This document shows, one piece after another, positions 46,383-58,946 of a DNA stretch of 64,000 nt. The stretch spans positions 6,004,643-6,068,642 of the forward strand of contig OY848927.1 in NCBI GenBank assembly GCA_963693285.1. The letters run 5' to 3'. The first letter of the stretch is position 1; each line of letters begins with the position of its first letter. The DNA is from Xestospongia muta. Its lineage: Eukaryota; Porifera; Demospongiae; Haplosclerida; Petrosiidae. Both the position numbers and the translations under genes were made by a program. The notes beneath the pieces were generated by a model. It saw only the letters and a list, made by a program, of their open reading frames with translations. It searched no databases and was not told where the DNA came from.

Positions 46383-49300
46383 TTACGAACACGATAATTT
46401 ACAACAATTTCTAAACATAGAGTTTTGTTTCAAGAGTTTTGCATAACTTGGAGGGGCACATCTACGATATCCAATCTTCACTATCAACAATGGGACACAG
46501 CTTAATGTAGTAATAAGTGTCGTCTTCCACACAAAGTCAAAAGTCAACAGAAAACTGCCATCTAACAAAAGATGCATATTATTTATTATGTTGATATATT
46601 TTTACCAAAATAATCTTTAAGAAGAACAAGTGATAAAACGTAAATGGCAATGCTGATTATTTCAGCCAGTATCATAAGTCCATGCCATGTTCTAATGGTT
46701 AATGCAACCATTAATAATTCAGTCAATATTAGAGCAGTAAATGTGATAGCCACAACATGAATTAACTGAGACTCAAATAGCCAAAATCCAAGCAACATGA
46801 TAATACCACCTACACAAATGATTGCAATACTGGTGTCATAAAATATAATGTACCTTGATAGACACTGATTAATATCCACAAAAAGAAAGTTTTTAATGAC
46901 AAGGAGCGACCCTATCATTTGTGATGTAAGAAATGAAGTAAGTTAATGGTTACCTTCATAAGGTCTTGATAGAGTTCTGGATAAGTTAATGCTACATCTG
47001 AAGAGACATCTTCATCAAGAACAAGAGAAAATACTGGAGCCATTGTGTATATTGTGGAATAACTAAATTATCTATGATTCAAAGTTTTGATACCAGTAGA
47101 GAGTCTTACCCAATCATTAAAATACCCTCGTAAAGAGAAAGTGCAGCAAAATAAAAAATAGCAGAAAAAACTGCCTGAGAGAGAAAAGAGGAGATTGTTT
47201 TATGAATTATGACTCTTTTCATACCTGCATAGCTGAAATAATGAGGCCTCTGTGAATAACAAATTGACTGAGTGAGGCAGATCGCTTGTAGCTGTACCAC
47301 AAATCATGACCACTCAAATATCTTTTTTATTACTTACCAGTTTCTTCCATGCCATAACAACAGTCGACTGATATGACTAAATTGAGTAATAGAAAAATCA
47401 GCTGCTAAAGATGCTTGTTTCCCCTCCTATTGTAAGTAATAATGAGTTCATGGGTCTGCATTATTGATTATACCTTGCCTACAACTCCAATACCTACATT
47501 AGCTGCTTGAATCATACTTACATCATTACCGCCATCTCCTGTGTATCATAACATTTTACATGAAGATGTTTGTGTGTATGATACCTATAGCGCAAATTGA
47601 TTTCTTAGTGTATGACTTTAGTAGATGAACTATTTGAGCTTTATGACTTGGTGAACAGCGACAACAAACTACTGCAGGGCATTGACATGCTAGTTCAACA
47701 AACTCATTCTCATAATGACGTAGACATAACTTGAGTGAAATGTAATACATTATTATATAAAAATGTACTCACTTCCAGTGACTGGCCTGTAATAACTAAA
47801 GCATTATCATTTTTTTTACGTAGCTGATTTAGCTGTGAATGGACCTCAGCCCGAGTAGATACCTTGTATAATACTATAACAAAGATTAATATTAATGACC
47901 CAGGTACCTGCTGGAAAGTATAGATTGGTTGATTACGATTAATTAACTTTGCACTAAGAGAAATGGATGTAGCAGTTTCCATTTTATCTCCTGTCAGCAT
48001 CCATACCTTTTTTACATTACAAATAATAATATTAATAACAATGTTAATACAACGTAGTGGTCTCCTTACTTTAATTCCTGCATTTTTCAATAGTTCTAAT
48101 GTAGGACGGACATCATTCTAATGTATTACATAATTTTTTGAATAATACAAGCTAACATTACTTGTAATTTATCTTCAACTCCAGTTACACATAAAAGCTC
48201 CAAGTTCTCTTCTAAACTATCAATTACAGAAGCACTTTGTACTTCTCTATCTGTTACACTTAATTGTGCTTGTTTGTAATGATGCTGTGTACAAGCAGAA
48301 AAAATTTTAAAGTATCTGTTAGAAAAGTAACACATGTTGCTAGAACATTATAATGTCAAATACACATACATTCAAAAGACTCAGTACTTAAGCTTACATT
48401 GAAGATGGAAAGTTGATCTTCAGAAAGGACCTTCTTTCCTACCACAAGAGTTCGAAGTCCTTCTCTAGCCATATTGTCACACTGGATACTATAATAATTA
48501 AGGTGGTATTGTTAATAGTTAACTTACTTCTTCAAGTAGCCAATCACTGTATTCAACAATAGCATTCATAACAGAATCAGCACCTTTCATATAGAAACTA
48601 ATTTGGTGTGTGTTAGTGTTCTATGTCAAATAAGATATTAGAATAGTATTAAGTATGAACATACCCTCACAATGATACCCATCCTTTTCCTTTCTGATGT
48701 GAAAGGAAACATGTGTAATATATCATATGTAATGACAGTGTGGTCTGGTAGTTGTAGCTGTAAAGTAGAAATTGTTCTAGAGATCAAAGTTACTCCAACA
48801 CTTTTACTCCATTCAACCAAAGCAATCTTTGTAATTAAAATAGCATTTTCTACATAATAACAATATTACTTCATCAGGACTTGAAGCTTGATAACAAAGA
48901 CTTTGTAATGAAGGGCCTTCTCTAGAAAACAATAAAATATCTGTTTCATCATCTTCAAGCGGTTCTTCATGTTCTTCTTTGATAGGATTGACATTATGAC
49001 AAAGAGCTAGTGCTAGTACACTCTCTAGTAACTTTTCTACATTAAGTGCCTAAGATGATGAAGTTACAAAATGACAACTTAAAGACTTTGTACTAACTTG
49101 ACTTGAGGATGGATGACTACAAGTGTAACACATACTAAGACATCTTCGAACCTGAAACCAAAATTTTGACATAAGGAATATTGACACTTAGAGTAACATA
49201 AGGTATGGCTACTACTGCTGCTACTACTCAGTCATTTTCAGAAAGCAATGGATGGACTTTATTGCATCGAGCAGTTGCCAAAAATTACTTTCCACGAGTA

Positions 49301-52300
49301 AAAAAGCTATGTCTTTCATTTCCTGAAGATTTAGAAAAGAGGACAGCTGATATGGAGAGTTTGACACCACTTTTAGTAGCAGCTAAGTCAGGCTCTATTG
49401 AATCATTTCTTGTGTTATTAAGAGCTGGTGCCAACAGTACAACAACATCTGGTGATGGACTGTCAGTAGTACAAGTTGCAGCTTCATCAGGTCACGTTCA
49501 TTTGATACTTGCTATAATAAATGAACCTCCCTTCACTGGTAATGGCATTCTCAGTCAAGTGTGTTACTATGTGCAGTACATGCAGCCTGTGGTAAGTGCC
49601 TTTACAAATGGACTACTTGTCTTAGAGACAGTGTTGTCCACTCTATTATCATATCAACAAGATGATATTTTAGCTGCCCTACATCAATGCCACATTGTCA
49701 ATGTTTTTGAAATAGTCTTGGAACGCGTCCTTCAAGAAAAGTTAGTTTCAGCAGGAGCTAGTATATCAAAATCAGTGGCGTTAACAATACCATTATTAGC
49801 TGAGACAATTTGCCAATCAAAAATTCCAAAATATCTCATCTCATTAATGCAAATAATAGAAGATACTAAAGCTTGTTACCGAGCTCTTTCAGCAATAGCA
49901 GAGCTAACTAATTATGCTTCTGATGGCTCTGCTGTAGTCTTTGCATTAGGAGGTCCATTGACACTGTTCAAAGTTTTACAACAGCATCAAAGTAAGGATC
50001 TACATATTATTGCAATGAAATGTATTGCTGATGGAGGAAAGAGCTCATTATTAGCAGATCAATTTGCTTCTCGTGAAGTAATGGCTGGTTTCATGCATGT
50101 TCTGTCAAACAGCAATGACTCAGAAGTCATTGCAAGTACTTTAGCAGCACTAAATAGCCTAGTTCTCTCTAGTAATGCAGTCAAACGAAGCTCAATTAAA
50201 GTAGGATTGATTGAAAAAACTCTGCTTCTTTTAAAACCATTTGATAAAGTTCTTATGGAGTCCTGCATACTTTTATTACGTTCACTATGTACTGGTAATG
50301 GTGATGTAGAAGATATGATCAAAAAGCATCCACAAGCAATCACTATCCTTATGCATATTACTGAACATGGTCTCAACACACATCTTCAACAAATTACATT
50401 TGAGATATTATGGTTGACAGCTGGTGACAATTTAGCTGAAAGGCGAGCATTAGCAACAGTACTTGGTTCAGATTGCCTAGTAGTTCTAACAGAATTAGGA
50501 AGTCAAAACCTTCAAACATTAGCTGTCTCTGCACTAAAATTACTCACACCAGCTGTCCACAACTTGCAGTCACAAGTAATACAATCAGGTGGTATAATAT
50601 CACTTGTTACCATTATTAGAAATAATTCTGAAGATGATACTAAATGTGCTGCAATGGAAGCCTTAGAAAACCTTAGCTGTCGTCTAGGCATGCAACCAAA
50701 CACAAGTGCTCAATCTAATTTACAGCAAGTGGATGGAATCCAATTGTTGTTAAGATTATATCAAAATAACGTGATTGGCAAAATCAAAGAGCAAGCATTA
50801 TGTACTGTAGCTGCATATTCAATTCGAAATAGAGCTATTAAGGATGCTATACTACGTGTCAAATCTTTGCAGGATTTATTACAACCACTACAAAGACAGT
50901 ATGGTGGTTTATCTATTATATATACACGTGCAATATGCTATCTAGCTTATAATACAACTCAAATACAAGCAAAGATGGTGACAAATGGAGGCATGCTTAT
51001 ACAGCCATTTTTAACATTAGCTAGCAAAGATGAAGTGTTAAATGTTGAAGTTGCTTTTCAAATGGTGGTATTAGCAAGAATTTATACAGACTATAAACCT
51101 ACTCAAATTATGGCATTTGGCATCAAACGTTTGATGCACAGTCTTAAGCAAAACCTCATAGCAATTGTAGATTTAGAAGTGAATACAGGGGTCCTAATTT
51201 GTGGACTAGTACGCATGCGTGCAGGGCTGGCAGGAGGATTTGTAGCACTAGGCATCATTCCTCTTTTAGTAAATATGTTAGCCAGTAAACAAGAAGAAAC
51301 TCGACGTGTAGCTGCTGTTTGTTTGTGCTTGCTGACCTTCCACTACCCAGCTGTTAAGAAAATTCTCCAACATTTTCGTGGACAACCTAAACAATGCTTT
51401 CGGATGAGACAGTATTGTGGCGATTACCAACCTTCTCAATATTTCATTGAAAACTGGGAGAGCTTTTGCAGAACAAACTCTTTGTCTGACAGGAGGTAAT
51501 CATTAATTTTTATTAAGTGCAAATGGTAACAACTGCTTCCTATCAAGGTATAAAAGGCTGTCTCCTGACATTATTAAAATTGGCCAAGATGATGCAACCA
51601 CTTTTGGTAGGTCAATTGTTAATAATTGTTTGTTATTCAAATGTCCTTTTACATAGGAAACGTAATGAAACCACTACAAACTGTAAAACAAGATCAAGAC
51701 TCAGAGGATCAAGGATTTTATGCCAGAGCTAAATCAGCTTCAGATCGACCACTCAAACAATCATTATCACGTCTTCAGCAGCCTAGCAGAGGCTCCATCA
51801 AATTACCAGCACTTCCACTATCCCAGCAATTTCAAAAGACATGGCTTACCTCATCAACTGACTCAGCAGAATAGGACAGAGATCCCAAATGTATCTTTTT
51901 AAATATCTGCACAAATACTATATAGAACATATCTGTACAATTTAATTGTCTTTACCATCTCATTTTTGGTCAAAGTGCCAGTTTTATCACTGAGCAAATA
52001 CTCAATTCGACCCAGTTCTTCAGAAATGGTACTGCTTCTTACAAGTGTATTAGTAATACAAGTATCTCTTTGAATGATCCAACTATATACTAGTTTTCCC
52101 ATATCCAAGTTGACACGTAGACTATAAAATAACAATCACTAGGATCTCAATAACGTAACAATCTTTACCTGATTGGAATGATGTATGAAAAGAGTATTAC
52201 AAAACGTATGAGATACACAAACCAAGGTCCTGAAAAGCCCTATGCACAGAACACTATCAATGTAATGGTTTCTTGTTCATTACCTTCAGTGCTAACATAA

Positions 52301-53981
52301 TCACAGCTACTATCAACATTGCTAAAAAGAGAAGTTTGGTTCTGTTGTTTATTTCCTCATCCACTTGTCCATTCTTTAGAGAAATTGATAAACTCAAAAG
52401 AATTAACAGAACTCACCTTGACTCTAGGTGTACTAGTGTGGAGTGCACTACGTGTATCATGGCCAGTATAAATGACCAGACCCATCACAGAGCCTAAATA
52501 AGTCAATACATTAACATTTAATAAAGGCAATATACCTGTAGCAAGAACAGTGTTTGACCATAATGTGTTCACTATAGAGAGGGGTTCATATATAGTTTCA
52601 TCATTGATACTTCCATCCTAAAGAGAAACAAAGATGCTTATAGTTAGCTTTAAGAGAATGTACTATTGACAGTTTCCCTGTAAACGAATACAGTTTCTTT
52701 TGAGGAGGTTCAACAATCACTGTTATATTTCGTGATAGTAAGTCCTATAATCAAATCAAACTATGAACACACGAGAAATGAGATACCTCATCACACTCTA
52801 ATTGCTGTAGACAAGGCAATGCTGTACGCAGTTTCCAATCTGTTTCACCATCTAATTGATCAGTACGAATAAAACATGACCCTATAGATTATCAATATTA
52901 AGTAAAATAGACATGTTACAAAATCATACCATTATTACTTAATGAAGTACGTAATAAGATCATGTCTGCTGGTACACGTTGATCCTAAGTGGTAAGCAAT
53001 ATTTGGCATTACAGTAGATGAAGTCAGTACCTTATTAATGATGACAACATCTGATACGACAATTTTGTCACTGGTAGTAACTATAAGACCTGTTCAAACA
53101 ACGAAGATACTACAGTGATCTAACTATAGTTCACCTTGCTTGGTCATTTTGTAATATTTTTGTTGATTGATTTCTCTGTCTCTCATATATCTTTTAATGT
53201 CATCAAAAACTTCACGACACATTGTGACACTAATGACAAATATCTACAAGCAATTTTTGTATAATGTATACGGAATAAACCTACCAGTGGACCCCAATAT
53301 GTATACCAATAACCAATTCGTAATTGAGGAACAAGCTGAGATAAAGCAATCATCAGAAAATATAGATTCAGAAAAACTTTAAACTGCTGATATAACACCT
53401 ACAAATTTGTCACCAGGTTGATAAAATTAGAGAAATAAGTGTCATACAACCTTTGGTAGGAAAGTGACAAGACTATATTTCTGATTACATATCTTGTTTG
53501 ATGAATATTGCTTCTAATAATTGAAACAATATTCTATGTCACATCTTACTAGCCTTACAACTGTTTTATCTGTCACAACTATAGTTCTAGGTAATGACAG
53601 TTCACTTTTGAAGATACATTCATGGCAAAATCTAATAAATAGTTAGAGTGTATCATCATATTCTAAATCTTGCCTTTTCATTCTTTGATAGTAACTAACA
53701 GGATCTTGTTCTTGTTCATGATCAGATCTATCTTCACCCATTAGGGGTACCTGTTAAGCATCATAACAATTATATAACATATGTCCTATATATATACATA
53801 TATATAATATATATATATATATATGTATATTGATCTCTGTGGAATGTCTCACTTCATCTAAACTACTAAGTAAACTATCTTCATGAGACACTCTACGTCC
53901 GCCTCCTCCTACAGGAATATGATGATGAGGAGTCGACCAAGGGATACTTCCAAGACTAAGGGAAGGTAAATTGTTAGCCAT
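46383..53981 (-). CDS. ATP9A: ATP9-type P4-ATPase (phospholipid flippase family)
   Basis: ATG at 53981 ([10 protein letters not shown]). It matches ATP9A/B (yeast Neo1) in order: FNQFK-type [39 protein letters not shown] (actuator), [15 protein letters not shown], the phosphorylation motif DKTGTLT near 51966-51995, [43 protein letters not shown], and [14 protein letters not shown]. The end is [10 protein letters not shown] plus a short tail. ATP9 proteins act in endosome/Golgi membranes and, unlike most P4-ATPases, work without a CDC50 subunit. Whether this is one ancestral ATP9 or specifically 9A is undecided. One intron (49152-51955) is about 2.8 kb and contains another gene; its other introns are mostly about 50 nt. 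Confidence 0.95.
49205..51874 (+). CDS. ANKAR: Ankyrin and armadillo repeat protein (ANKAR-like), nested in ATP9
   Basis: The first exon from ATG 49205 encodes about 760 residues. Two or three ankyrin repeats ([25 protein letters not shown]...[22 protein letters not shown]) are followed by many armadillo-type helices (for example [33 protein letters not shown]). A conserved C-terminal [16 protein letters not shown] follows. Splicing from a GTAATC donor just before the exon's stop adds [20 protein letters not shown] and a Gln/Ser-rich tail ending SSTDSAE at 51874. Vertebrate ANKAR is longer; this version seems to lack its N-terminal extension. The molecular function is unknown. The gene lies wholly within one intron of the opposite-strand ATP9 gene. 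Confidence 0.82.
53787..53830 (+). repeat. (TA)n-rich microsatellite in ATP9 intron 1
   Basis: Alternating AT/TA tract within the first ATP9 intron; simple repeat only. Confidence 0.75.
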
Positions 53982-54276
53982 TAGATGAATACAGCGCCAA
54001 TGGAATTGAAAGGGTTAAATATTGCCCTGACAGGCTGACAGCATGTACTAGTTAAAAAATGTTTTTTATTTAAAAAATAAATGCAACGAGCAATATTGAT
54101 ATGATTTAAGAAGAACCTATAACTCAAATTCACAGGGAAATTTTTCACTTTAAAACGTTTGGAAAATGGATGGTTTACATTAGTTGTAATATTTCCACTA
54201 GTTAAAAATTACTTAAACCTAAACCACCAGTAAGTCTTGACTATATAAATTATATAATAACTCCACCCATCATTAA
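53982..54276. other. Intergenic, no gene seen
   Basis: A 295-bp AT-rich stretch upstream of ATP9. It must include the ATP9 promoter. Nothing else is recognisable. Confidence 0.4.
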
Positions 54277-54314
54277 CCTCGCTGTGCGTGGGCGCATAGC
54301 GAGGGTAATGTAGT

Positions 54315-54319
<5 letters not shown>

Positions 54320-54358
<39 letters not shown>
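54320..54358 (+). repeat. (GT)n microsatellite
   Basis: An uninterrupted GT run close to the left end of the transposon-like element. Confidence 0.9.
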
Positions 54359-54359
<1 letters not shown>

Positions 54360-54520
54360 TGTTACCATGGTTGTTTTTTTTGAACTGCTATAACTTGGCA
54401 ACCGAAGCATTAGCAGCTACCAACGTTTAGCAACGAATAGAAAAGCATGTGGACTTTACAACAGTAGTGTCAAGAACATCGTCAAGGAAAACAGAAGCTT
54501 AAAACTCGCAAAAGAATTTT

Positions 54521-55160
54521 CAGGCTGCAGAGGTCAAGTGCCGTTTCTCAAAAAGTAAAAAACTTAACGTGGAGATTTTTTAGTATGTTGTAAACAATCT
54601 CAGAGGAATACGGATCAGCAAGACAGAAGGCCGTTGGTCGAAGTAATCGTTAGAAAAGTTCTGAAAAATGTTTTGTGGACTTGGAGCGAAGTAACGCATT
54701 CAGGAAACGTCTCCAAGCACTGAAAAGACTGCTACTAATAGATAATATATCGATTTATATTTGTACCACGGGACGTTTCCAAAGAAGGTTTCATCTTCAA
54801 GTTACAATAAATTTTGTATATGAAATATTGATAGATTTTTTCAGGCTGCAGAGGTCAAGTGCTGTTTCTCGAAAAGTAAAAAACTTAACGTGGAGATTTT
54901 TTAGTATGTTGTAAACAATCTCAGAGGAATACGGATCAGCAAGACAGAAGGCCGTTGGTCGAAGTAATCGTTAGAAAAGTTCTGAAAAATGTTTTGTGGA
55001 CTTGGAGCGAAGTAACGCATTCAGGAAACGTCTCCAAGCACTGAAAGGACTGCTACTAATAGATAATATATCGATTTATATTTGTACCACGGGACGTTTC
55101 CAAAGAAGGTTTCATCTTCAAGTTACAATAAATTTTGTATATGAAATATTGATAGATTTT
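54521..55160 (+). repeat. Two tandem copies of a 321-bp unit
   Basis: Copy 1 begins CAGGCTGCAG at 54521 and copy 2 at 54842. The copies differ at only a few bases (for example CCG versus CTG near the start). Each includes the same short open frame (MDLERSNAFRKRL), which is a by-product of the duplication rather than a gene. Confidence 0.9.
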
Positions 55161-55472
55161 AAAGGGTCATGTAAAGACTCAGAGAAACTTTTCATCACGA
55201 AAGTAGCACTTAATCTTTTGCTTGGGAATTGAATGATATTATCACTTATTCAGTTACTGCTTCACAAACATGGCAAAGCTAGAAATCAAGCAACAATTAA
55301 TGAGTATATACAGAATGACAAAGCTTGCCATTTTATAACCACACCTTCTGGAATGTTAATAAATTTTCTTGCAATAACAACATCATAGCTGGGCCTAAGC
55401 TGGCATAGAATTTATAAATAACTTAGAAACTACAGCGAGGTTCGGCACTTTAGTGCCTTTCATTAATTAAAG

Positions 55473-56316
55473 GTTTATTGGAGAGGAAACCTCATCATCA
55501 ACAGATTTTACCAACACTCCTACCTGGATAATTGATCTAATCGATGGAACAGCTAATTTTATTCATAGGTACTATTATTTAAATGTAATACAGGTTATGT
55601 CCATTAGATTTTCCTATTCTGCCATAAGTATTGGATTAGCTATTTAATAAGGAGGTACTGCACATTTACATGTAACGTATGAATGATGTCATTATTATCT
55701 CAGGTTGTTGTTGGCGTTATTTATAACTTCTTTCAAAATCAATTATTTTCTGCTAAGAAAAAGGTGGAGCTTATACGAATGATCAACCAATTCATGTATC
55801 TAATATTAGAGGTAACACCAGTTGACCACACCTTTTAAAATTAACTTTAACAGAACTACAGAAGGTAATTGTAGTAACTGATTTGGGATATTCTCGTAAA
55901 GAGTTTGAACTTACTCCTAAACTAGCAACAATTCAAGGACTGGCAGCTGATCCTAGTCGTGTTCATGGGTAAGTCTACTAATGAATTAACTTCATTTAAT
56001 AATGCAGGACTATAGTATTCGTACGTTAGGTTCTGCAGCTCTTAGTTTGTGTATAGTTGCTATGGGTGGAGCTGACACTTATATTGAATATGGTATTCAT
56101 TGCTGGGATTATGCAGCAGGAGAGCTCCTTGTGAGAGAAGCTGGTGGAGTTTCTCTCTATCCAACAGGTAAAGTAAATATTTTTTACTAATTAAGAAAAT
56201 TTATTGTAGGAATTCCCCTTGATCTGTTGGGACGTGGTGTGCTAGTCACTAGTTCTAAGGAACTAGCAGATGCCATGATTCCTTTAATACATCATGTGGA
56301 TTATCCTAGAGATTAA
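55473..56316 (+). pseudogene. Broken inositol monophosphatase
   Basis: The family is clear: [19 protein letters not shown] (normally DPIDGT), [46 protein letters not shown]. These are the metal- and substrate-binding motifs of IMPase, which hydrolyses inositol phosphates. However, the first exons are absent: the 5' side is the transposon-like element. The exon near 55595-55650 ([12 protein letters not shown]) is out of frame and ends in TAATAA. The stretch near 55755-55770 (AAGAAAAAGGTGG) is shifted relative to the expected GGAYTNDQPIHV. The second half (55855-56316) reads cleanly to a stop after HHVDYPRD, so the damage is 5'-biased and fairly recent. Confidence 0.8.
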
Positions 56317-56497
56317 CAATATTCAATTTTGTACTGTCTTTTTAATTCAGTCATTAAATGTGTTTTTATGATATTACTCTTTGCTTTAATAATACATTTA
56401 CTTTTACAGTCATTAAACATTTGTTAAAGTTTACTTTGCTTAGGACCTATATAGCTAATTTTGTAATAAATTTCAAGTGATATCATTATGTTTGATT

Positions 56498-56842
56498 ATG
56501 TCTGCTGTTGATTTTGATGACAAATACTTGGATTTTCTCAGAAGCCATGAAGAAGATTAGAGTTTCATATTTTGTAGTGAACTTATTGCTCGTGTATATC
56601 AAGAACTTAATCTCATTGGTGGGAACAGTACTTGTAATACTTTATTATATTATTTTCTTCTAGATAAAACCAGGCTCTCCAGTGAGTATACTCCAGATAG
56701 TTTTGCTGGTCATCGTCCTTTGAAATTAAACTATGGACATTTGGAACCAGAGGTTTATATTGATGTGAGGTTGGATTTTGAGAAGGATGTTTTCCGACAA
56801 AGCAGTATCTCTGCTACAGAAGCTAATAAAATTGTTCAATAA
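56498..56842 (+). pseudogene. Fragment resembling a permuted papain-like amidase (YiiX/C92 type)
   Basis: From MSAVDFDDKYLDFL the frame meets TAG at 56558-56560 and continues in the same frame into FCSELIARVYQELNLI. After a plausible intron (donor GTGGGA, acceptor TTCTAG) it reads YTPDSFAGHRPL and ends at 56842. The CSE-x-x-A...YQ-x-L and following P-D-F pattern recalls the C-terminal catalytic segment of YiiX-type amidases. The N-terminal catalytic His region is not seen, so this is a remnant at best. The family call is tentative. Confidence 0.35.
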
Positions 56843-58757
56843 TTCAGTGATATTTGTTGTTTGTACTTTATAGTTACAAAATAACTAAATGCTTTTTTAC
56901 ATTTTTTATTAATAACAATTGTCTGTACAGGATAGAGGCTGGCTTAATGTAGTGATCATATTACCATTGGAATGTTGTGGTTTACAAGTGTTAGAGTAAT
57001 GTGTAAATTATATCAGCCATTGCATAGACGTGCTGCTATAAAAGTCAATTAAAGACTAATGCTGAGAATTGCAATTATGATGAGACCAAACTGGAAAGTT
57101 GAGGTTTTCTGTAAATATGTTAAGTTTTATGGTTTATTGATTAAGGTTTAGTGTTATCTATAATGAAACAGATTATCTAGTGTTAGCTACAAACTGTACT
57201 CACCTTATTTCTTATCTCAACCTCATTTTGAGAAGAATATCATTCTCATTTATACAGTCAATGCAATAGTCTTGTGTAGCCAATATCTTACACTAAGTAG
57301 GTTTGAAAATGTAAAACTATTATTAGTAAAATTAGCAGCATTGTTCAATATTGTAGTAACATAGAGTGCGTCCATTATAAAAGGATATTGTATGTGAGTT
57401 CTGTGATTCTAATCTTCAAATTATCCTCAGCAGTTTCACTCACTTTTCTTAAGAATATCGAGTGTAATCTGCATATATAGGTGTAGAGGAGTTAAAGTGC
57501 ACACTTTCTTAGATTTTGATGTAGATTTTGTGGAGCTGTCAACATTTTTGGGGATTAAGATCGATGCATGAAACATCTCAAATAATTACAGCTATCAGAA
57601 AGTTGTCACTGCATCTATCTGTTTTTTATAGTACCTTTCCCATTAGAAATCTTAAAAGTATAGTCAATATTGGAATTCAGAAGGTAAGCGAACAAATAGA
57701 TGTGGCTAGTTGGATTACTTTGACAGAACTCAATGAAGCTCATAATGCATTTTCTAGAATGTATTTCCATATACTGTAAGTAGTAGTACCTAATATGATA
57801 CATATATGTAACATCACACACACATATTATATTAACACAATTGATTGTCTAGTACAATATTGGACACTCCTTAGGAGCAAGAGGTGGTCTGTTATGTATA
57901 TTTACAATGCAATGTAGTTTGATCTTGTATATCATGTAACCATATTGGCTTTGACCTCATGTAATAACAAGAATTGTGTATGCATTGTAGATATGATTCA
58001 GTATATAGATGATTTAATAGAGTATTCACTAGTTTTATAAATCTTATTGCATCAGCACATGATAGAGGAATCTGTGTTTGTAATAATTCTGTAACAGTTT
58101 CTTTAATAGTCTAATATATGTTTTGTAAGTTAGCTATATGTATATACAAATACCAATAGATACATGTCATGTATATAAATTACTATAATAAGAGTTTGTA
58201 TAGAATGGCTTACCATGTTACTATGGTGACATAGTTTATGATGACATGGTTAGGATACAAGTTACCTTCTCATTTTAGTCAGATCCACCTTGAATGTAAA
58301 GTAGATTTGATTATATTAGAGTACTCATTGTCTGCACTCACAAATAGAGACATAAACATACCTCTAACCTCTTATTCTACCTGTATATATTATGTACATG
58401 TAAAATAATAGATCTTTTTAGTTTTTTGCAGACTAGCAAGCAAAGTATTTGAATGCAACGAATTCTATATGCTCTATTTATTATGAAGTTACTTACTTGT
58501 TTGCAGCTGCTAAATAATATCCTGGAGATTATTTAAGTAGATTATAGTTTTCTTAAGTAACCACACATCATCTGATAAGTGTTTTTTCAAGTGGTTCTAT
58601 AGATATTTGGCTTGTTTTTGACCTCAAAGTTTTCACTTCAATTCAGGTGAAAATTTTAATTATATGATAAGTAATAGGTGTGAATATTGTAAAAGAACAA
58701 AAAATAAATTAAAAATGGTAGAATATAAACATCAATCTACTTTATAGTAAAATAAAC
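56843..58757. other. Long stretch with no recognised gene
   Basis: AT-rich sequence with scattered short frames but no domain, no splice-consistent gene and no RNA that I can identify. A frame at 57528-57779 is not supported by any similarity I recognise. Some of this may be transcribed noncoding DNA. Confidence 0.4.
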
Positions 58758-58946
58758 ATGGCAAAAAGACCTAGGATTTTGACAGCAGAGGATGTAATCC
58801 ATGAGCTCGATGGAGACAACTATTTCCTTGAACTAGATGATCCTCAAGAGCCAGTTATGCCTGGAAGTGATGATGATTTCAGCAATTTGGAAGATATTAA
58901 TGAGGATGATCAAGAAGGTTATTTATTCATATCAACAACAAAGTGA
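58758..58946 (+). pseudogene. piggyBac transposase-derived N-terminal remnant
   Basis: The frame MAKRPRILTAEDVIHELDGD followed by acidic DDPQEPVMPGSDDDFSNLED resembles the N-terminal region common to piggyBac-derived (PGBD4-like) proteins in invertebrates. A Gln/Thr-rich stretch continues in another frame downstream (about 59040-59165), then similarity ends. The DDE catalytic core is absent. It is interpreted as a truncated transposon copy. Confidence 0.5.

Larger units (their letters stand above)
54277..55460. mobile_element. Non-autonomous transposon-like element with hairpin ends
   Basis: The left end begins CCTCGCTGTGCG and folds back on CGCATAGCGAGG, a 12-bp stem with one mismatch. The right end has AGCGAGG followed by a GGCACT-TT-AGTGCC hairpin. 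Left AACCTCGCTGT and right ACAGCGAGGTT are inverted copies of each other. ATTAA flanks both sides and may be a 5-bp target duplication. Inside are a (GT)n tract (54320-54358) and a 321-bp tandem duplication. No transposase is encoded. The exact ends are inferred. Confidence 0.55.

Noticed and set aside
50059..50703. Minus-strand frames over the ANKAR-like exon
   Set aside because: They mirror a long conserved plus-strand coding exon and have no similarity of their own.
54675..55232. Two similar short proteins starting MDLERSNAFRKRL
   Set aside because: They are the same chance frame in the two copies of a tandem DNA duplication, with no domain and no splice context.
57528..57779. 83-residue frame in the gene-poor region
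   Set aside because: No family, no matching exons nearby, and composition like the surrounding noncoding DNA.
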